Source: Whitmania pigra (Eukaryota > Annelida > Clitellata > Hirudinida > Haemopidae). Taken from it: a stretch of 64,000 nucleotides of DNA. The DNA is taken from positions 701,501 through 765,500 of the forward strand of contig JAJTWR010000231.1 in assembly GCA_021613335.1 (NCBI GenBank). Reading direction: 5' to 3'. The position numbers were made by a program, and so were the translations under genes. The notes below the pieces were generated by a model, which was not told the origin of the DNA, made no database searches, and saw nothing but the letters and a program-made list of their open reading frames with translations. Below, in pieces: positions 1-13,104 of the stretch; position 1 is the stretch's first letter; each line of letters begins with the position of its first letter.

Positions 1-410
1 TGTCGAGAACTTTCAAATCCAAGTCCGAACTCGACTCGGAACTTTCCCGAAGGACGTGACTCTCCTGTGTCTTGCACGATTCTTCGCTTTTCCCTTCTTT
101 GCAATTTCCTTCATTCAATTTACTTTCTGTTCGTAGCCAAACATGCAGACGGTTAATTAACCAACGACAACGGTCATCGAGTAAGCCTCATTTAGATGCA
201 CAAATGAAACCACCTTTGAGAACTTTGAATATACCAAAATTTTCAATGTCTTGCAGCTTGTTTTCCTCTGTCAGTCCAACAATGCTCTCTGATGAACTTG
301 TTGCCCCAAGCTGCCAATGCAAGCACATCTTTTAACCCAGGACACTTCACATCAACCACAATACTCGACATTCAAATGCAATCTGCACCACTAGTGGCAC
401 TGAAACTCAC

Positions 411-3400
411 AACGGGTGTATCTCTGCTTTTGCACACAACACAGACATAGTCATCAGAGGTGCCCTTTTTCTCGGCTTCGTAAGACTCGTCACATTCGGC
501 GTGGATGTGTCTAAATAAGCGACGACAAAAGTAAAAAACAGCTCCGTATTCAATTATTATGTGCCAATCAACAATAGAATAATGCCTTTTAATAAAGAAA
601 AGGCAGAAAAAAACACATTTATATTATTGAACAAGCATCACAATTAAAACCTTTTACAGGAGCGACACAAAAGCATTTTGTTTTGCGCTGCAAAGTGCCT
701 GTAAGCTTTCCCGCATATGGGACAACAGAGGCCCTTGTTGCGCTGCTGGTAGCAACTGTCGCACACCGAATAGTTGAGGTGCCATCGGGAACTGGGTCCG
801 TTGCCCGGAGTTCGCGATCCGCAATCTCCGCAAACCCTGCAATTCTAAAGCAAACTTGATATTTACAATCCAATAAAAACACAAATGCAAGTTATTTATT
901 TTATCTTTTAATTTTCACTTACATCGAACATTTTTAACAAATCAGGGCTTACTTTACACTTCCATCCGTTTTTGGGGATGGTGGACATCACAGGCCTTAA
1001 GCAAAATGTGTGGTAGCCCTTGTCGCACGTGTCACACACAAGCATTTTGTTATCATCTCCTGGTTGTCTGCAAAACAATATGCACGAACGTGTTAAAGTT
1101 ACAAGTTTGTACATATTTATATACTATAAAAACCACCATAAAAAGATTCCACTTTGGCCAATTTAAAAAATTAAGAATCTAGAATGTACATTCATATGGT
1201 CAATCAACAGAAGACATTGTACTTTTGTGATGTGAAGGTGTTTTTCAAATTAATTTAGTTAAAACACATTCAGCCAATACTTTTCAATTACACCAATGAT
1301 TTATCCAAAAGCTGTGCCTTGATCAAGAATTCAATTTAAACTTAGCAAAAAAGCATAAATATCAACCTGCAAGTCTGACATATTTTGCACTCAGGGCACT
1401 GCCATCCTGCTCTGACCACTGGGTTGACCTCAACCGTAGGATCGAGGCAATTACCGTGGTAATGTTGACCGCAACTGGTGCAGAAGAGCTGATCGGAAAT
1501 GCACCCAGGTTCGTCGCAGACGACGCAACATGCTTCTTGATTAGCTTCAAATAACAAGCATCAATATACATATAAACTTCAAGTAATGCAATGACAAAGT
1601 AATCTTTTCTTGCTTAAGCATTATTTAAATAAGCATCTTGCATTCCAAATTAGCTTATGAAATAAATAAGTTTCATTCTCTATGTCAAAACACAGATAGA
1701 TTTCTATGGTATCAATTTAGACTTTTAAGGCCCAAAGCAACAAAATACAAAGAAAAACGTATTTGAATCAAACAATAACATCATTGTACCTACAGACCTA
1801 TCAACCTGTTACTAATAATTGCCACAATTCATTGAGCAAACTGAGTAATACAAATATGATAAATGTCATAATTCATTACATTCTCATAATAAAGAAGTAA
1901 GGTAGTATTACTATACAATGTAGTTCGTGAGCGAATACGTGCATCAACGAGATGATCAATCATTAATGAATAACGACAGTTGAAATAACACAAACAACAT
2001 CAAACAACTAGAAATAGCAAACAAAAATAATCTGAACAAATGCCATCTCGAAAAGATAGACAAACCTATGTTGATGGCCTGGTCTGCATGATCGGGGCAT
2101 AGCAAGGACAATGTTTTAATGTCTTGAAAGCAACCGCCCCCAGAAGCACATGGATAGTGATACTTGTTGCTGCAATTCTGTATCTTGCACTTGATGCTTG
2201 CTCCGTACTTGAGGCAGTAACTGCACTTCTGTAACGGAGTTAAAAACCGTCCGATTGATGCCGGTGATCCAGAATTCCAATGACGACGGTTACATTAACG
2301 TTAACAATTCAACATATTTATATGGTCTATTTTTCTATAAATTTCCTATTTAGGAATTAGTGGAGGAAACAAAGTTGATTCTATGCCAAGACCAGAAAAT
2401 GTCTCAAGCTGAAATCATTTTTGGGTCTGTCCGATATCACCAAAAGTTTCTTAAGGGACTATCTATGATTGCCAAGTCTTTAGCATTATTTGACAAGGAA
2501 GAATGTAAAATTGACACAACACATGAACTAACGTGGTCATGATGTCATGTTAAGTATGTGTTAATGATTAATGAGGCAACCATGGCACAATGACAATGAT
2601 GTTTTGTTTTGAATTAATATTGCCCCTTCAATATTTTTTTCTTATTGTGATAATTCTTAATCAGAATATTCATTATCACTCAACGACCTCCCAAGTGCTA
2701 CTCAAATAACCATGCATTAAATGATCGTAAACATGAGTAAATGATTTTGAATGTGTAATTACATGACTAATATAAAGTGATATAGCTAAATAATTATTAA
2801 TATAATGCACATGTGCCAATTACCTGGGACAATCCAGCAAACACAGCCTTGTCAACATTGCACAGACCCAAATCTTCCTTCTGAACAACTCCGTCAGACC
2901 ATGCAGCGCAGCAGTGATGAGCCGTTACATGACCTGTCGTGAAATGTAATCGTGATTGAGGTGGGAAGAATAAATGCATCTAAATATCCCCACTTTAACA
3001 TAAGTTCAGCCAATAATACAATGGTGAATTGTAACAACCATTTATGCATATACATTTGATATATATGTTCACATAAAATATTTATTTTAGATGCTATAAT
3101 CAACTGCTAAAGGCAAAACTTGTAGCAAACCAGATTTTTCAAAAATGTCATTCCCATCCACTTCCTCAGGGTATCCTACCAACGACAACTCGTCGAGTGT
3201 CGGCAATGCCGAACACTCCCCATCGGCCTGCGATTGGCTGCGATGGGCTTCGTTCGTCTCATCCAACTCCATGGAGAGTTGTGATGAGGTACGAGACGAG
3301 TCCTTCCTATAATTGATTCAAAATTAAAATTAATGGGTAAAAATGTACAATTGAAAGTAGTAAAGCATGAATTAATATAAACTACTAATTAAACTAATTA

Positions 3401-4018
3401 ATATCTAAGTAATCTGAAAATTTAGTTCATTAATTGTTCCTCAGAATGCTATACAGACAAACATAACACTATTATTATTAGGCTAGTACTTGTTGAGTGT
3501 GATTACAGGTCAATAATTATCTGGAGTTAATAAAAAACACATATCTTATGTCAAAACCACCTGGTTGACTAAGTTTTTAATATAAACTCTATAGAGTCAT
3601 TTTCTAAATAAATTTTTATTTCTGCAAAACTGAAAACTAAAAGTTCAAAACAAAGTCACTAACTCCAACTTACATGGGCTCTTACAAGGCTAATAATATT
3701 GTTAATATCATTTAAGTGTCTATTATTAGGAGCTCATGTCCCACTAAATTTTTTAGTCTAAAATAGGTCATGCAACAACACTGACCCTTTGCTTGAAACT
3801 CTTGCCCTTCTGAAAGATGCAGTAGAGCCAAGTGTGTTTCCTTTCTTGGTATCTTCTGCATCCGTCGATCGCCTGTTATTAGTCCTATTGCTTGTTTTAC
3901 GGAAGGGATTAAATCCAGGAGTGGGTTCAAATCTTATTAGGTCACCTTGACCCATTAAGCTTTTTTCGCCCCTTCCGCAAAGTGCACATAATTTAGTGTC
4001 CATAGTTGGAGAAGACAT
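411..4018 (-). CDS. KMT2C/KMT2D-type PHD-finger cluster protein (partial, 3' end unresolved)
   Basis: Eight exons were read on the minus strand: 3786-4018, 3131-3306, 2824-2933, 2066-2228, 1367-1544, 953-1067, 651-844 and 411-510; reading phase is continuous across every junction. The product so far is about 423 residues. It opens with an extended PHD (CALCGRGEKS, then HHCCAAWSDGV, VDKAVFAGLSQ, YHYPCASGGGCF and LLCPDH). Three ordinary PHD fingers follow (FCTSCGQHYHGNC; MLVCDTCDKGYHTFC; WKCKNCRVCGDCG to CKRHIHAECDE). Order and spacing are those of the PHD cluster of KMT2C/KMT2D, the histone H3K4 methyltransferases of the COMPASS complex. In insects this part is a separate gene (Lpt/Cmi). The start is the first ATG before CALC; upstream exons are possible. 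After VCVVCKSRDTPV there is a gtgagt donor at 410-405, so the gene probably continues toward or past base 1. No SET domain is visible. The TAA at 644-646 lies inside an intron and is not the end. Confidence 0.85.
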
Positions 4019-4876
4019 TCGAGGAGTGGTATGTGGGTCGGGCAAATATGTCGCTTTAAGTCAAGTTTCCCAATTAACTGATATTTACTACAATCTGCAA
4101 AAGTTACTACCTTAAGAATAGCATCAAAGTCACATTATTTGAATTTTGCAAAACAAACCGATAAAATACGCGGGAAGCGAAAATGTGCAAAAAAGAGATC
4201 AAATGGTCGGCTTTTAAATTTCTTACCAATAATAACCGTAATCCGGGTGTTGCACAAATTCAACCGAGTCGTCTAGTATATCATTTTTTTTGAAAAAAAT
4301 TTGGCGACCCCGATATCGCCATGTTGTTATTTTACAAGTGCGTCAAAGAAAATGCAAAACGAACAAAAGTTTCTAATGATAAATAGACATTGCTTGAAAT
4401 ATTCTTTAAATTAATTATAAAGCAATTTAGTTATTTAAAATTTAATATGCTGATTTATTGAATGTTGATTTCAACGTTTGCGCAACAACAAGACAAAGTT
4501 TAATGTATTTAATAACAAATGTAATGTTATTTGATAACATTTTGTATTTTTTATTATTTTTAATAAAACTAATTTTTAGAACATCCAGTATAAGGTAAAT
4601 GTTTTCAAAATAAGCAAGGACATTTGCACTCGGGGATTAACCGAAGAGCAAAATGTTTTGAGGTCCCCTTAAGTCACCTAGCAAATTGCAATTTGTCACT
4701 AGGGTCAATTAATTAAAAAAAACTATAAAGTTCTGAGAAAACTAAACGCGTCATTAAATTTTTTTAATAAAAGTCGCGTAATATAATTGATTTCTCACAG
4801 GGGTTTATGCTTCTCGTTATGATTAATTTGTTAAATTAGAAGTTTGCCGATGGTTAAGAGCTGATTTGATTGCATC
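4019..4876. other. Intergenic / 5' flank of the PHD gene
   Basis: No gene was recognised here. The stretch is AT-rich and probably holds the 5' untranslated region and promoter of the minus-strand PHD gene. No convincing core promoter motif could be named. Confidence 0.4.
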
Positions 4877-5033
4877 AAGTGGCGCAACTAGGAGGGGTGG
4901 GGGGTGGGGGTAAGAGGATTTAACTAATTGGTAGTTTTGATTTAAACAGTTTCAAAAATTTTTCGACTGCGTCGGGCTTTCGTCCCTTTTCTAAACTTGA
5001 GCCCCCCAGCATTTTTCGCTGGTTGCGCCACTG
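4877..5033. mobile_element. hAT-type MITE, 157 bp
   Basis: The ends form an inverted repeat: left AAGTGGCGCAACTAG, right end reversed CAGTGGCGCAACCAG. The element is flanked by a perfect 8-bp duplication, attgcatc, at 4869-4876 and 5034-5041. Eight-base target duplications are characteristic of hAT elements. The interior is G-rich near the left end and non-coding. Confidence 0.8.
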
Positions 5034-5041
5034 ATTGCATC

Positions 5042-5551
5042 CAACATATTTCTCTAGCTAATGCTTGAGACACATGCTAACAAATAACATGTTATTAAGA
5101 GTTTTGGTGTTTTTACCAGTGACTTCAGCTCTTTCCAAGGGGCAAACCATCGCACAACTTGAGAAGACGACCTTTTACGACTTCAAGCTAATTCAGGGGG
5201 GGGGGGGGCTCGTAAAACAAGATGACCTTTTTTTGCGTCTAGCCTAAAATCAGGAGGGTTGGGGCGTTGCTCCACCTTTCTTCCACAAATTACGTCCCTG
5301 GTTTTTACTCGTTCCTTATTCTTCTGTTATTGAATTGACATCCAACGAAGATTTCTCAACCACATGCTGCATTCTTCCCAGGAACGTCATTTCAGCTTTG
5401 GTTTAGTTTACCAAAATTAATTGGATGATATAACTTAATTTAATTTAATTTAACGCTAGTAATTGAAATAATTGCAACATCTGTCATAAGCCATCGAAAC
5501 TGACATTCAAAATAAAGCCTGTTTATTTGGAAAAGTTAGTCGTTATTAATT
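5042..5551. other. Intergenic, with poly-G tract; kelch 3' flank
   Basis: No gene was recognised. A run of about 13 G residues lies near 5196-5208. On the minus strand an AATAAA at 5527-5522 lies about 25 bases after the stop codon of the kelch gene and is a plausible polyadenylation signal. Confidence 0.5.
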
Positions 5552-8500
5552 TTATTTAACTAAGCAGCAAGCAGCACCCGTAACTGCATATGGGCAGTTG
5601 CTCACTTTAACGGCCGTGGCCCTTTCCTGTTCCTCATCAAATGTTAAACACTCGACTATTTTCAGAGCAGCAGGGTTTGGGTTAGACATTCCCCCAATCA
5701 AGTATAAGCAGCTGTGAGAATTATCCGTTTTTACGACGGCGCTTGCCATATCGTGTCTCCCAAGGGATAATTGACCAACTTGTTTCCAAACGTTTCGAGT
5801 TTCATAGTAGGCCATGACGGCATTGGTACTGGAGCCTTTCTGACCATTTACAACGGTTCTTCCTCCAGCGAGAATAAGAGTCGAATTGTTGAGAACGACA
5901 AGGGTAGCATGACTGATCGGCTTATCCAAATAACTTAGAATTGACCATTGGCCAGTCATAAGGTTGTAACCGTAAGAATCAGCTAAAATTTCACCACGAT
6001 TGTTTCTTGATTCGGAGTATCCTCCAACTACGTAAAGAACGTTTTTGAGGACCGCGGCAGCCACGCCTAATCTCGGTCCTCCAGGATGACGTGTTAAAAT
6101 TCCCCAGGTGTCAGCCGAGGTGTCATAGTAATCGATTTGATCGGTTTCACTCGTATCGTTATTTTCTCCCCCAACTACAATCAGTCTGTCATGCCATCTC
6201 GTCATTCCGAAGTACGCTCTAGGTGTTATCATTGGAGGGCCGAGCCTCCATTGACCTGTCCGAAAATTAAATATGGTCACTCCGTCCGTGGCTACGCCCA
6301 ATCGATTGGGTTTTTCTGGATTAAAAATGGCTCCACCTATAAGATAGAGTTTGCCATGTATGACTGCTGCTTGATGGTGATGAAGAAATTGTTCGAGTTG
6401 CATGGCAACTCGAATCCACGATCCACGTCCTCTTTGGATTGAGCTTACACTGAGTGCCATAATGAATCTTCCCGGAACGTCGGAGTCGACTTTGTGCAAA
6501 TCTAACCCTCCGATCATGAGCAGATAAGGAGCATCTTGAGAGGAAAGATTGTAGTACATCATGAAATCACTTTCTGCATGATAAAGGAGACACTTCGAAG
6601 GATTTAATTCCTTCTTTTGGATGTCATCGCAGCAGATGCCTTTACTTCTGGTAAAGTTTCGATCTTTTGAGGAACTCGGTGATGTCGAACTTGTGTCCGT
6701 TGAAGAACTGTTGTTCCCCGGAGGCGAATTGACCTTAATAAATGAATCGCTTTCTCTGAGGAGAACTTCCGACTTGATACTTTTCGAATCGTAGGCCGGG
6801 GCATTATAAGACATGTTGTTCATGTTTGAATAGGATTCTCGTCGTTTTCTCTCTCTCTGCCGATACCTTTCGTGGACCCTCTCCTTACCTCTTGGCCTCG
6901 AATAATCCGTTCTGGATTCTACCAAAGAGATTTTGGAGACTACTTTTTGATGCTTCTTGGCACCAGATTTTTTGTCGCTTTTCAAGCTTGTGTCGTATTT
7001 TTGCGATGGTGCTGATCCTTCGATGTGCCGATTAGCCGTTTTAGCTGTTTCTTTGGAGGAAACTGTTCCAGTCATTGATTCACCGGAACCTTTTCCTGTC
7101 GAAGTGATTTTTTTTGATTTTCCTTTGGTGACGCGCGTGGCGGAATCGGGTTTTCGTTTTCTTTTAGATTTGGTATGGAGTACGTCTGGCGATTCCGAGG
7201 ACACTTTTGTACTACGAGTATTAGTCGTTCCTGTGGTAGTTACTGAAGGAATGTTTTTGTCTGGTGTGGTCCGTGACGACATCTGCTCACTGGAAGATTC
7301 GATTAAATACTTTGGAGATTGTTTGCTTCTTCCCGTTGGGCGAGCCCTCCAAGAAACCTTAGAAGAACTAGATTTGGAACGTGTTTTAGCGGGTCTTTTG
7401 TGACTCGATTTTGACGGCAAAGATTGGTCAGAGCTTTTCTTTGCAGTTCTTTTCTTCGACTTTCCTCGTGAAGATGTTTTAACGGCAGTTTTTTTCGTCG
7501 GAAGTCCGTTTATTTCTTTAAACTGGTCGTACTGTCGACTTAAAAAAGTTTCCGGTTCTTTGCGCAATTTTTTCCTTAAGGTGGATGGACTAATTGGCAG
7601 GCACTCATCGGAAAAATTGCTGCAGCGACTGAAAGCGCCAGATCGATGGGATACCGGGCAGCACGTATTCATGTTGTTACAACAAAAATTACTCCTGAAC
7701 CTTACTGGACTTGACCTGTAGTCGCAATCAAACTGTGGCTCTGCAAAACTATTGTGCGGACAGGCATAGAAGCAGCTCGGGTTGCTGCAACATCCCCTCA
7801 GATCGCATAAATTGCAAATAGGCTGAGAAAAGGGGACCATGCAAAGGCTATTTTTTGATCTGATACACTGGTATCTTATGACGTCAAATATAATGTCCCG
7901 CACTGGACTGCATTCCGAGAGTAACCAATGGGACCTCTCGGTTTCTTGGATGAGTTCATCGGCAAATATATCCTGTAAATAAATCCAAGACTGAATAACA
8001 AAAAATAAAACAAATCGATAGGTTATTTTACAACATATTCATAGCAGCTGCTTCATCTACAGTTGAAGTAACCAATTCTCATGGAAACAGAGGTATGTAA
8101 ATAGTTCTTTGACATGTTCATTGCAACATGTTCCCCCACAAGTCTTAATTAATCACAATGATTTATCACTATCGACACCTCGCTGGACATGAAAATCCCC
8201 ATTAGATGTGATGAAAATAAGTAGCAAAACTCTAAAAATAGCATTGTTAAAATAAAGTAAATCTCAAAGAATACAACTTCAAAATGGATGGCAGCCATGA
8301 GGCGTTTGGCCTGAGAAACACGACTGACACGATCAAAGTTGACCCAATTGACGACGGCTCGGAAGACATCCATCTCACAGCAGACGTTCAACTTGTTGCA
8401 TTGTATGAACGGTATGAGACGCTCAAGACTCAAGTACAAAAACTGCGTCGTTTTGGCGACTTGGGTGAAGTTATCCGAGATAAGATTGAACAAAATCTGA

Positions 8501-9173
8501 GCGGTATCTTGCAAGCTATTGTTCAAAGCAATGGAATAATTGAGTACGATGGTTTCGTTGCTAGCATACTTAACCAGGTATGTTTTGCAAGCGTCCAGAA
8601 TTGCCATGAGGCCCAGTTTAATGGCCAAGCTGATGACTTGACTGATATTATCAGGACATAACTCTGCGTCGGAGGTGTACATGAAATTCAGGACCGCCTT
8701 GACGGTACTTAACCTACAAAAGCAATTAATTGCACATCAATTAATGACAATTATCCCAAAATGCCAAATATTTTCAGAAGTTCCTAGACTTCGTTAAATT
8801 TGAATCGACACCTCGCAGTTATTGATGGTATAATTTCATTAAATTGTACATGGATTAATTTTATAGTCATAATTACAAGGATAACCAATCACAACAAAAT
8901 AAATTACAGTAGCACCATAATAGTGACTCACGTATAAGCAGGCAGTCTGATCCTTACTATATCCTCGGGGGCGTAATCTGAAATCATTTTCGCCATGAGG
9001 GAGCTGTGGGCTGCCAGTGCCACTTTGTGGCATTTTGTGCTGCCATCCTTTGCCGTGATTATGACGTCACAGAGTTTCTGTTGTTTCCAGAGGCCGAACA
9101 TTCCAGACTGAATGACGCCGGGCCATTCTTTGATGCTTCCAACGTTTTGGCACTTCTCCCGCTCTGTTGACAT
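5552..9173 (-). CDS. BTB-BACK-kelch protein with a long Cys-rich and Lys/Ser-rich insert
   Basis: Three exons: 8932-9173, 8278-8713 and 5552-7972, giving about 1,032 residues. Exon 1 starts at the ATG at 9173 and carries the first half of a BTB domain (KLCDVIITAKDG, CHKVALAAHSS). Exon 2 finishes BTB (AVLNFMYTSDAEL) and holds the BACK domain. Exon 3 starts with DIFADELIQETERS and ends with a kelch propeller over about the last 330 residues; blades show repeated GG motifs (LLMIGGLDLH, LYLIGGAIF, LIVVGGEN, LYVVGGYSES, LILAGGRTV, LYLIGGMS). Proteins of this architecture usually serve as CUL3 ubiquitin-ligase substrate adaptors, and that role is inferred here. Most are 550-650 residues long. Here BACK and kelch are separated by roughly 450 residues: first a Cys-rich patch (NLCDLRGCCSNPSCFYAC), then a basic Ser/Thr/Lys/Arg low-complexity region. 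The exon 2 donor (gttgta) is weak. Which KLHL/KBTBD subfamily it belongs to is not resolved. Confidence 0.9.
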
Positions 9174-11913
9174 TTTCCACGAAGTTACATTTTCCTACGG
9201 TCGTAGGTGTGCCATGACGAGTTTGCCACGTGATCCAGCGCCTGGCTCTTTCTCACCTTTGAACACGCAAACATTTCTATAAGTCGACTAAACTAATTAT
9301 CGACCGGATTGCGCAACATTTCAACTTACGCATTTATGAAAGTAATTGATTACATTACAAGAAATTAATAACTTAATTAGTTTTATTGTTCTTAATGTCT
9401 TCAGACACCACAACCACAATAGCCCTCAAGGAGTTTCCCTGTGAGTGTTTAAAGAGTGACATTCGATGGAATAAAGCACGTGGCAAAAGAGTGGTGAGGT
9501 GTGACCAGGTTAAACCAATTCAGCTTGAAGTGTCTTCGTCTCACCTATTAAGCGTGATATTGAGTATCCAGTTCTTGCTCGAATGGTTGTTGAATGGTCG
9601 AGGGATGTTTATGCTGGAAATTAACGTATTAACGTCACTGAAAACAATAGACGAATAATTATACTTATTCAGCCTCTGCTAGATCGTTGGGAATCTAAGA
9701 AAATTGAGATATTGTTAAAATAGAATTAAAAATAAGTAATTAAGCAAATAGTAAATGACCCACTTTTCGTTTCTTGAATGTTGTATAAATTTATAAACTT
9801 ATGTTTCTTTGGTCGCTGATTTTGTTATTTTATCTAGGCTGAAATCTTTCATGGAGCCATAATAATTTATTAAAATGTTTAAAAATAAAAAGTGTGACTT
9901 TGTCAAGGCCATCCAATCAAGTAATGCTGTACTTGAATAGTATATTATTAGTGTCTTTATTCGGGCACTTGTGCAAGCACGTTATTCTAACTTGGCATGG
10001 AGTACTCGATACTCGATTTCTGGTCCGTGTATTTTTACTTGGATTTCAGTGCTTGGAACCATGTTTTATGTCTGTGTTGAATTACAGTGAGATTTATTTG
10101 CAACTTAGTATTTGGAATCTGTTGCAATTTGTCGTGTGGAAGGTTGAATTAGTTTAATATATATTAACGCATTTCAATGCATTTTATGAAAATATGTCAT
10201 AGGGCTAAATCATCTTATTGAAATGCATGTTTGCAAAGACCATCTATTGGTCGCATGCACTTTACATTGACTTGTGTTCGGATAATCTCAAAGCCACTTG
10301 AACATTAAGTCGCCATATTAGCAGGATGTTAACAATTTTGCAAAAATCCCGTCTTATTGGCTTTCTTATAAGACTCTGCGAAGTAATTTATTATAATCAG
10401 GGAAGTAACTCCAAATGAATTGTTTATTTTTACGTGAAGCGTATAAGTATCAATGCATTTGCGAAGGGCCAAGCACGTGTTATTCGAATGTAAATTCAAC
10501 TCAAAACTTTCAATTGAGCCATCGAAAACGTCCTCGACCCAGTTTTTGTTGTCTTATCGAACAAGCGTACAAACCACAAGACGTAAAAGTTATTTATAAA
10601 GTTAAAATCCCCAAATAAATTAATTTCATAGGTCCTATGCTAATTAATTAAAGTGATCCTCTCCTGCTATATAATAAACGCTCAACACGCTTTGTCTCGG
10701 AGAGAATTCCCAGAAGGAGATTGGAAATAAAAATCATTTCTTATCAAGTAGTCAGTTGTTGAGCTTTATAAGCATTTACAATTCAAGCTTTATTTGAACA
10801 GTAAGTCGATTGATAGTTGTTCGGGTTAGTACGCGGATGCGCTGGTAAGCTGTTTCTTGCTAGTTTCTCAAATATTTATGGATACTTTGTATCTAAAATC
10901 TTACGTGCGAAATAATTTTCTAAAGTCAATGTAAATAAATAATTCATTAATATATGACTTTTACAGTTTACCTCGTTGAGTTGGATTAATTAATTATTAA
11001 TGATATATGGTAAATCCCATAATTTCCCGTGCCAAACTTAACACTCTAAAAATAGCTCGCTAGTAAAAAAAGAACTGAGACTGAATATTCTTAAAGACTT
11101 TTATTGTTACTTCAAACTAGTTCCTTTGCCTCATGAAGGCGTTATCATTTGAAGACAAGCAGTAATGGACTGATTGCAATAAGTTTGCAGTTGCAATGCC
11201 ATCCTTGTTGTTGTTGCTGTTGTTGTGGATCTTGAGTCGACAGAAAGCAGGAGGCTGTTAAGTAACAAATCGCGGATATTCAACTCTTACAAGATAGGGA
11301 CGAATTTCCTCGGGTACCCACGACCCATGCGTCAGAGGTTAAATCTTGTTGTGGCGCGCATTTTTCTATTTTTTTTTAAATTCCTTTCATCGGCAATGGA
11401 CTGTAAGCCCTTCTTACGTGTTTAAAGTCCTGTAAGATATATGTGCAATATGTAATATCGCGTTCTTTTTTTAAAGATGATTTTTCTTTATAAGGAGATT
11501 TAATTGGAATATGTTTCATTCATTTGCCTACATGTCGTCTTGGGCGGGCATTCCATTGCGATATACGCCTAATGCATTTGTCTGCCGTGATGACGATTTA
11601 AATAATTGAAATCTTTTCACGTGGTCAAGTTTGAATGTGTTTTCAATGATGTATTCAGAAGGAAATGTGTGACTCAACATGACTGACATAAACTGGATGA
11701 GTTTAGTTAAAAACGTAGAAACATTTGAATATATTATCGTGCTGTTGAATTATCAAAGAATCACTACAAATAATTTCTTTAACTCATCAAAAAAGTGAAC
11801 AGTAAGGTAAGCTTTTAAAAAGTAAAAAAAATAATGTAAAAAAAAGTAAAAAGAGTATGTAAATTATACATAATTGTGTAAATTCTGTTGATACATCGTT
11901 AACTGACAATTCA
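9174..11913. other. Gene-poor intergenic region
   Basis: No supported gene. Short open frames occur on both strands but none shows a recognisable domain or splice logic. A short CTG/TTG-rich tract (ttgttgttgctgttgttgt) is at about 11207-11226. Confidence 0.4.
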
Positions 11914-12003
11914 GTAGGAAGGAGCGCTATATAAATGGTTACAAGAAACGCTTCTGACGCTATGCATATGGCGCTATATAAATGAAGTTACAATTACAAT
12001 TAC
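11914..12003 (+). repeat. 5'-truncated copy of a tRNA-derived SINE (3' tail)
   Basis: The sequence ggaaggagcgctatataaat followed by gacgctatgcatatggcgc matches the 3' half of the full copies at 20092-20253 and 24603-24786. It ends in a short ttacaa tandem, as expected of a SINE tail. Confidence 0.75.
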
Positions 12004-12845
12004 AATTATAAGTATTATTATTATTATCCGTTATAACCATTAATGATGCCCACAAAACTTTGTCATTGTTTTATCCTTTTTATTCTCCCCAGTCCTCAAA
12101 TTTCCTCCTTTGGTATGCCACTCCTGTTTTGAGGACATTCTCATTTTTTAAACAAGTATTTCGTTTATTATTTTTATTTTAATGAATAAGCAATTTTGTT
12201 GTTCCAAGGAAAATTTCGATTGTAGACGATCTATAAAATTTGTAACCAGTGATATATTTTTTTGGTTGTTGGTGATTGATTTAGTCTGCTTGTTTTTTCC
12301 ATCATTTGATGGTGCCAATGAAAATACTTCAAAGCGAGAGTCACAACCGCAATGAACAGTTTTAATGCGGAATTTGAAATACTTCCCATACTTGCTTCAA
12401 ACTCGCTGATGCAGAGTATCTACTACCGATGAACAATAGATATCAAATGACAGCTCTTTGGAACCATCAGAAGGATCCAACTGTTAGGCAAGTCTCTGGG
12501 AAAGAGATCCAAACGATGTCTTCAGATGACTGACAAAGTATTAGATTTGGTTCAAACATTTTTCAGGACTCGATAAATCAGTGATGACATAATAACTGCT
12601 TTGAAAGTCATTGCAGAATTGTCAACTGCCTTGTTCCACAGATGCAACTGACTTTGAGTTCGCAGTTTTTGCCCGGAATCTAATTATGTTTCTTAATTTG
12701 AGGCACGTCTTTTTTGTTCCAGAGTTTGTGCAAATTTGTTTAGGCCACTTCTCTTTTAATTACTGAATGAGCATCAATAAATTTGTAAAATTTTTAAAAT
12801 ACTTAATAATGACAAACCCCCATACAAAAGGTCTAAAAATTGAGA
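12004..12845. other. Unassigned stretch
   Basis: No gene, RNA or clear element termini were found. There are short coding-like pieces broken by stops on the plus strand around 12400-12700, possibly old transposon sequence, but no family could be assigned. Confidence 0.3.
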
Positions 12846-13104
12846 GTAACGAATTGTATAACTCGAAGGTAGAATTCATGCGACAAGAACATACAGACAT
12901 CTTACATCACGGTTAACTAAGTGCGTCACTTTCAATCACTGGTGAAATGGTTTCAGAGAGGAACAGACTATCTGTTCATGTACTGAGATTAAGTACTTGT
13001 AACCCTTCAAATGTAATTAATTTGATTTATTTTGTTTATGGGATCATTTTAGATGACTAAGATTAGCATTGCCTACTTTCTCGTGAGAATCTCTACATTC
13101 TAAC

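Noticed and set aside
619..882. Apparent end of the PHD gene at the TAA at 644-646
   Set aside because: A donor at 650-649 and an in-phase exon at 411-510 (HIHAECDE) continue the PHD finger, so the stop is intronic.
4019..4045. Start of the PHD gene at 4045
   Set aside because: The codon is TTG; the first ATG in frame is at 4018.
5196..5208. Poly-G run as a regulatory G-quadruplex
   Set aside because: A single homopolymer run does not provide the four separate G tracts typical of a quadruplex site; it may also be a sequencing length error.
6957..7403. 148-codon open frame on the plus strand
   Set aside because: It is antisense to the low-complexity insert of the kelch gene and has no domain match.
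8284..8661. 125-codon open frame on the plus strand
   Set aside because: It lies opposite the BTB-BACK exon, whose minus-strand reading matches known domains.
10415..10618. 67-codon open frame as a small gene
   Set aside because: No family match, no supporting splice or signal features, and similar frames are expected by chance.
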